Program-made: the position numbers and the translations under genes
In this document: positions 12,455 to 12,475 of the stretch, piece after piece
Layout: each line of letters opens with the position of its first letter
Position numbering within the stretch: position 1 is the stretch's first letter
The notes under the pieces: generated by a model
Database searches by the model: none
What the model saw: only the letters and a program-made list of their open reading frames with translations
Told to the model about the DNA's origin: nothing
NCBI GenBank assembly: GCA_025922755.1
Contig: JAICHE010000018.1
Span: 1 to 12,475, forward strand
DNA from: Nitrososphaeraceae archaeon
Lineage (GTDB): Archaea; Thermoproteota; Nitrososphaeria; Nitrososphaerales; Nitrosopumilaceae
DNA: 12,475 nt
Reading direction: 5' to 3'

Positions 12455-12475
12455 CCTTTTTACAACTTTTTATTA
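12455..12475 (+). terminator. T-runs after LPKGF-repeat gene
   Basis: CCTTTTT directly after the stop and a second CTTTTT ten bases later, without a stem-loop, fit an archaeal oligo-T terminator at the very end of the window. Confidence 0.5.

Overview
The window is AT-rich (roughly one third G+C). Its coding sequences point to an ammonia-oxidising archaeon of the Nitrosopumilus type (Nitrososphaerota, formerly Thaumarchaeota). The evidence is an archaeal-only early shikimate route (an ADH synthase-like aldolase plus type II dehydroquinate synthase in place of DAHP synthase and AroB), a GHMP-type shikimate kinase, TATA boxes about 26-30 bp before start codons (leaderless genes), several TTG starts, and short Zn-ribbon proteins. 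The placement rests on protein family and architecture, not on a database search.

Region 109-7882 (minus strand) holds the aromatic amino-acid pathway. Genes are transcribed in the order in which their enzymes act: aldolase (aroA'), DHQ synthase II (aroB'), DHQ dehydratase (aroD), shikimate dehydrogenase (aroE), shikimate kinase (aroK), EPSP synthase (aroA), chorismate synthase (aroC), then a chorismate mutase-aminotransferase fusion. Overlapping or nearly abutting genes and three TATA-like sites suggest three units: aroA'-aroB'-aroD, aroE-aroK-aroA and aroC-fusion. The fusion stops in frame at 109-111, before the PLP-lysine half of its aminotransferase domain. The last 108 bases of the window do not continue it in any single frame.

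The 336-bp gap between aroA and aroC holds the best candidate for something undescribed. It is a GC-rich, strongly foldable block (about 2199-2315) with its own plus-strand TATA box and trailing T-runs, which fits an independent non-coding RNA antisense to the operon direction. A repeated AGATCA element lies just upstream of the aroC TATA box.

Region 8043-10610 holds a radical-SAM enzyme of the MqnC family (plus) and a UbiD-family decarboxylase (minus), overlapping tail to tail by 9 bp. Together they suggest chorismate-derived menaquinone synthesis by the futalosine route, placed next to the chorismate genes.

Region 10711-12454 holds a 76-residue DnaJ-like Zn-finger protein, a convergent 125-residue Cys/His-rich protein of unknown function, and a 343-residue low-complexity protein. 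The last has two coiled-coil ends, seven ETKPA repeats, a central domain of three ~33-residue repeats, and five LPKG(F/S) motifs, the last forming its C-terminus. I do not recognise its function. No tRNA, rRNA, CRISPR array or mobile element was seen.
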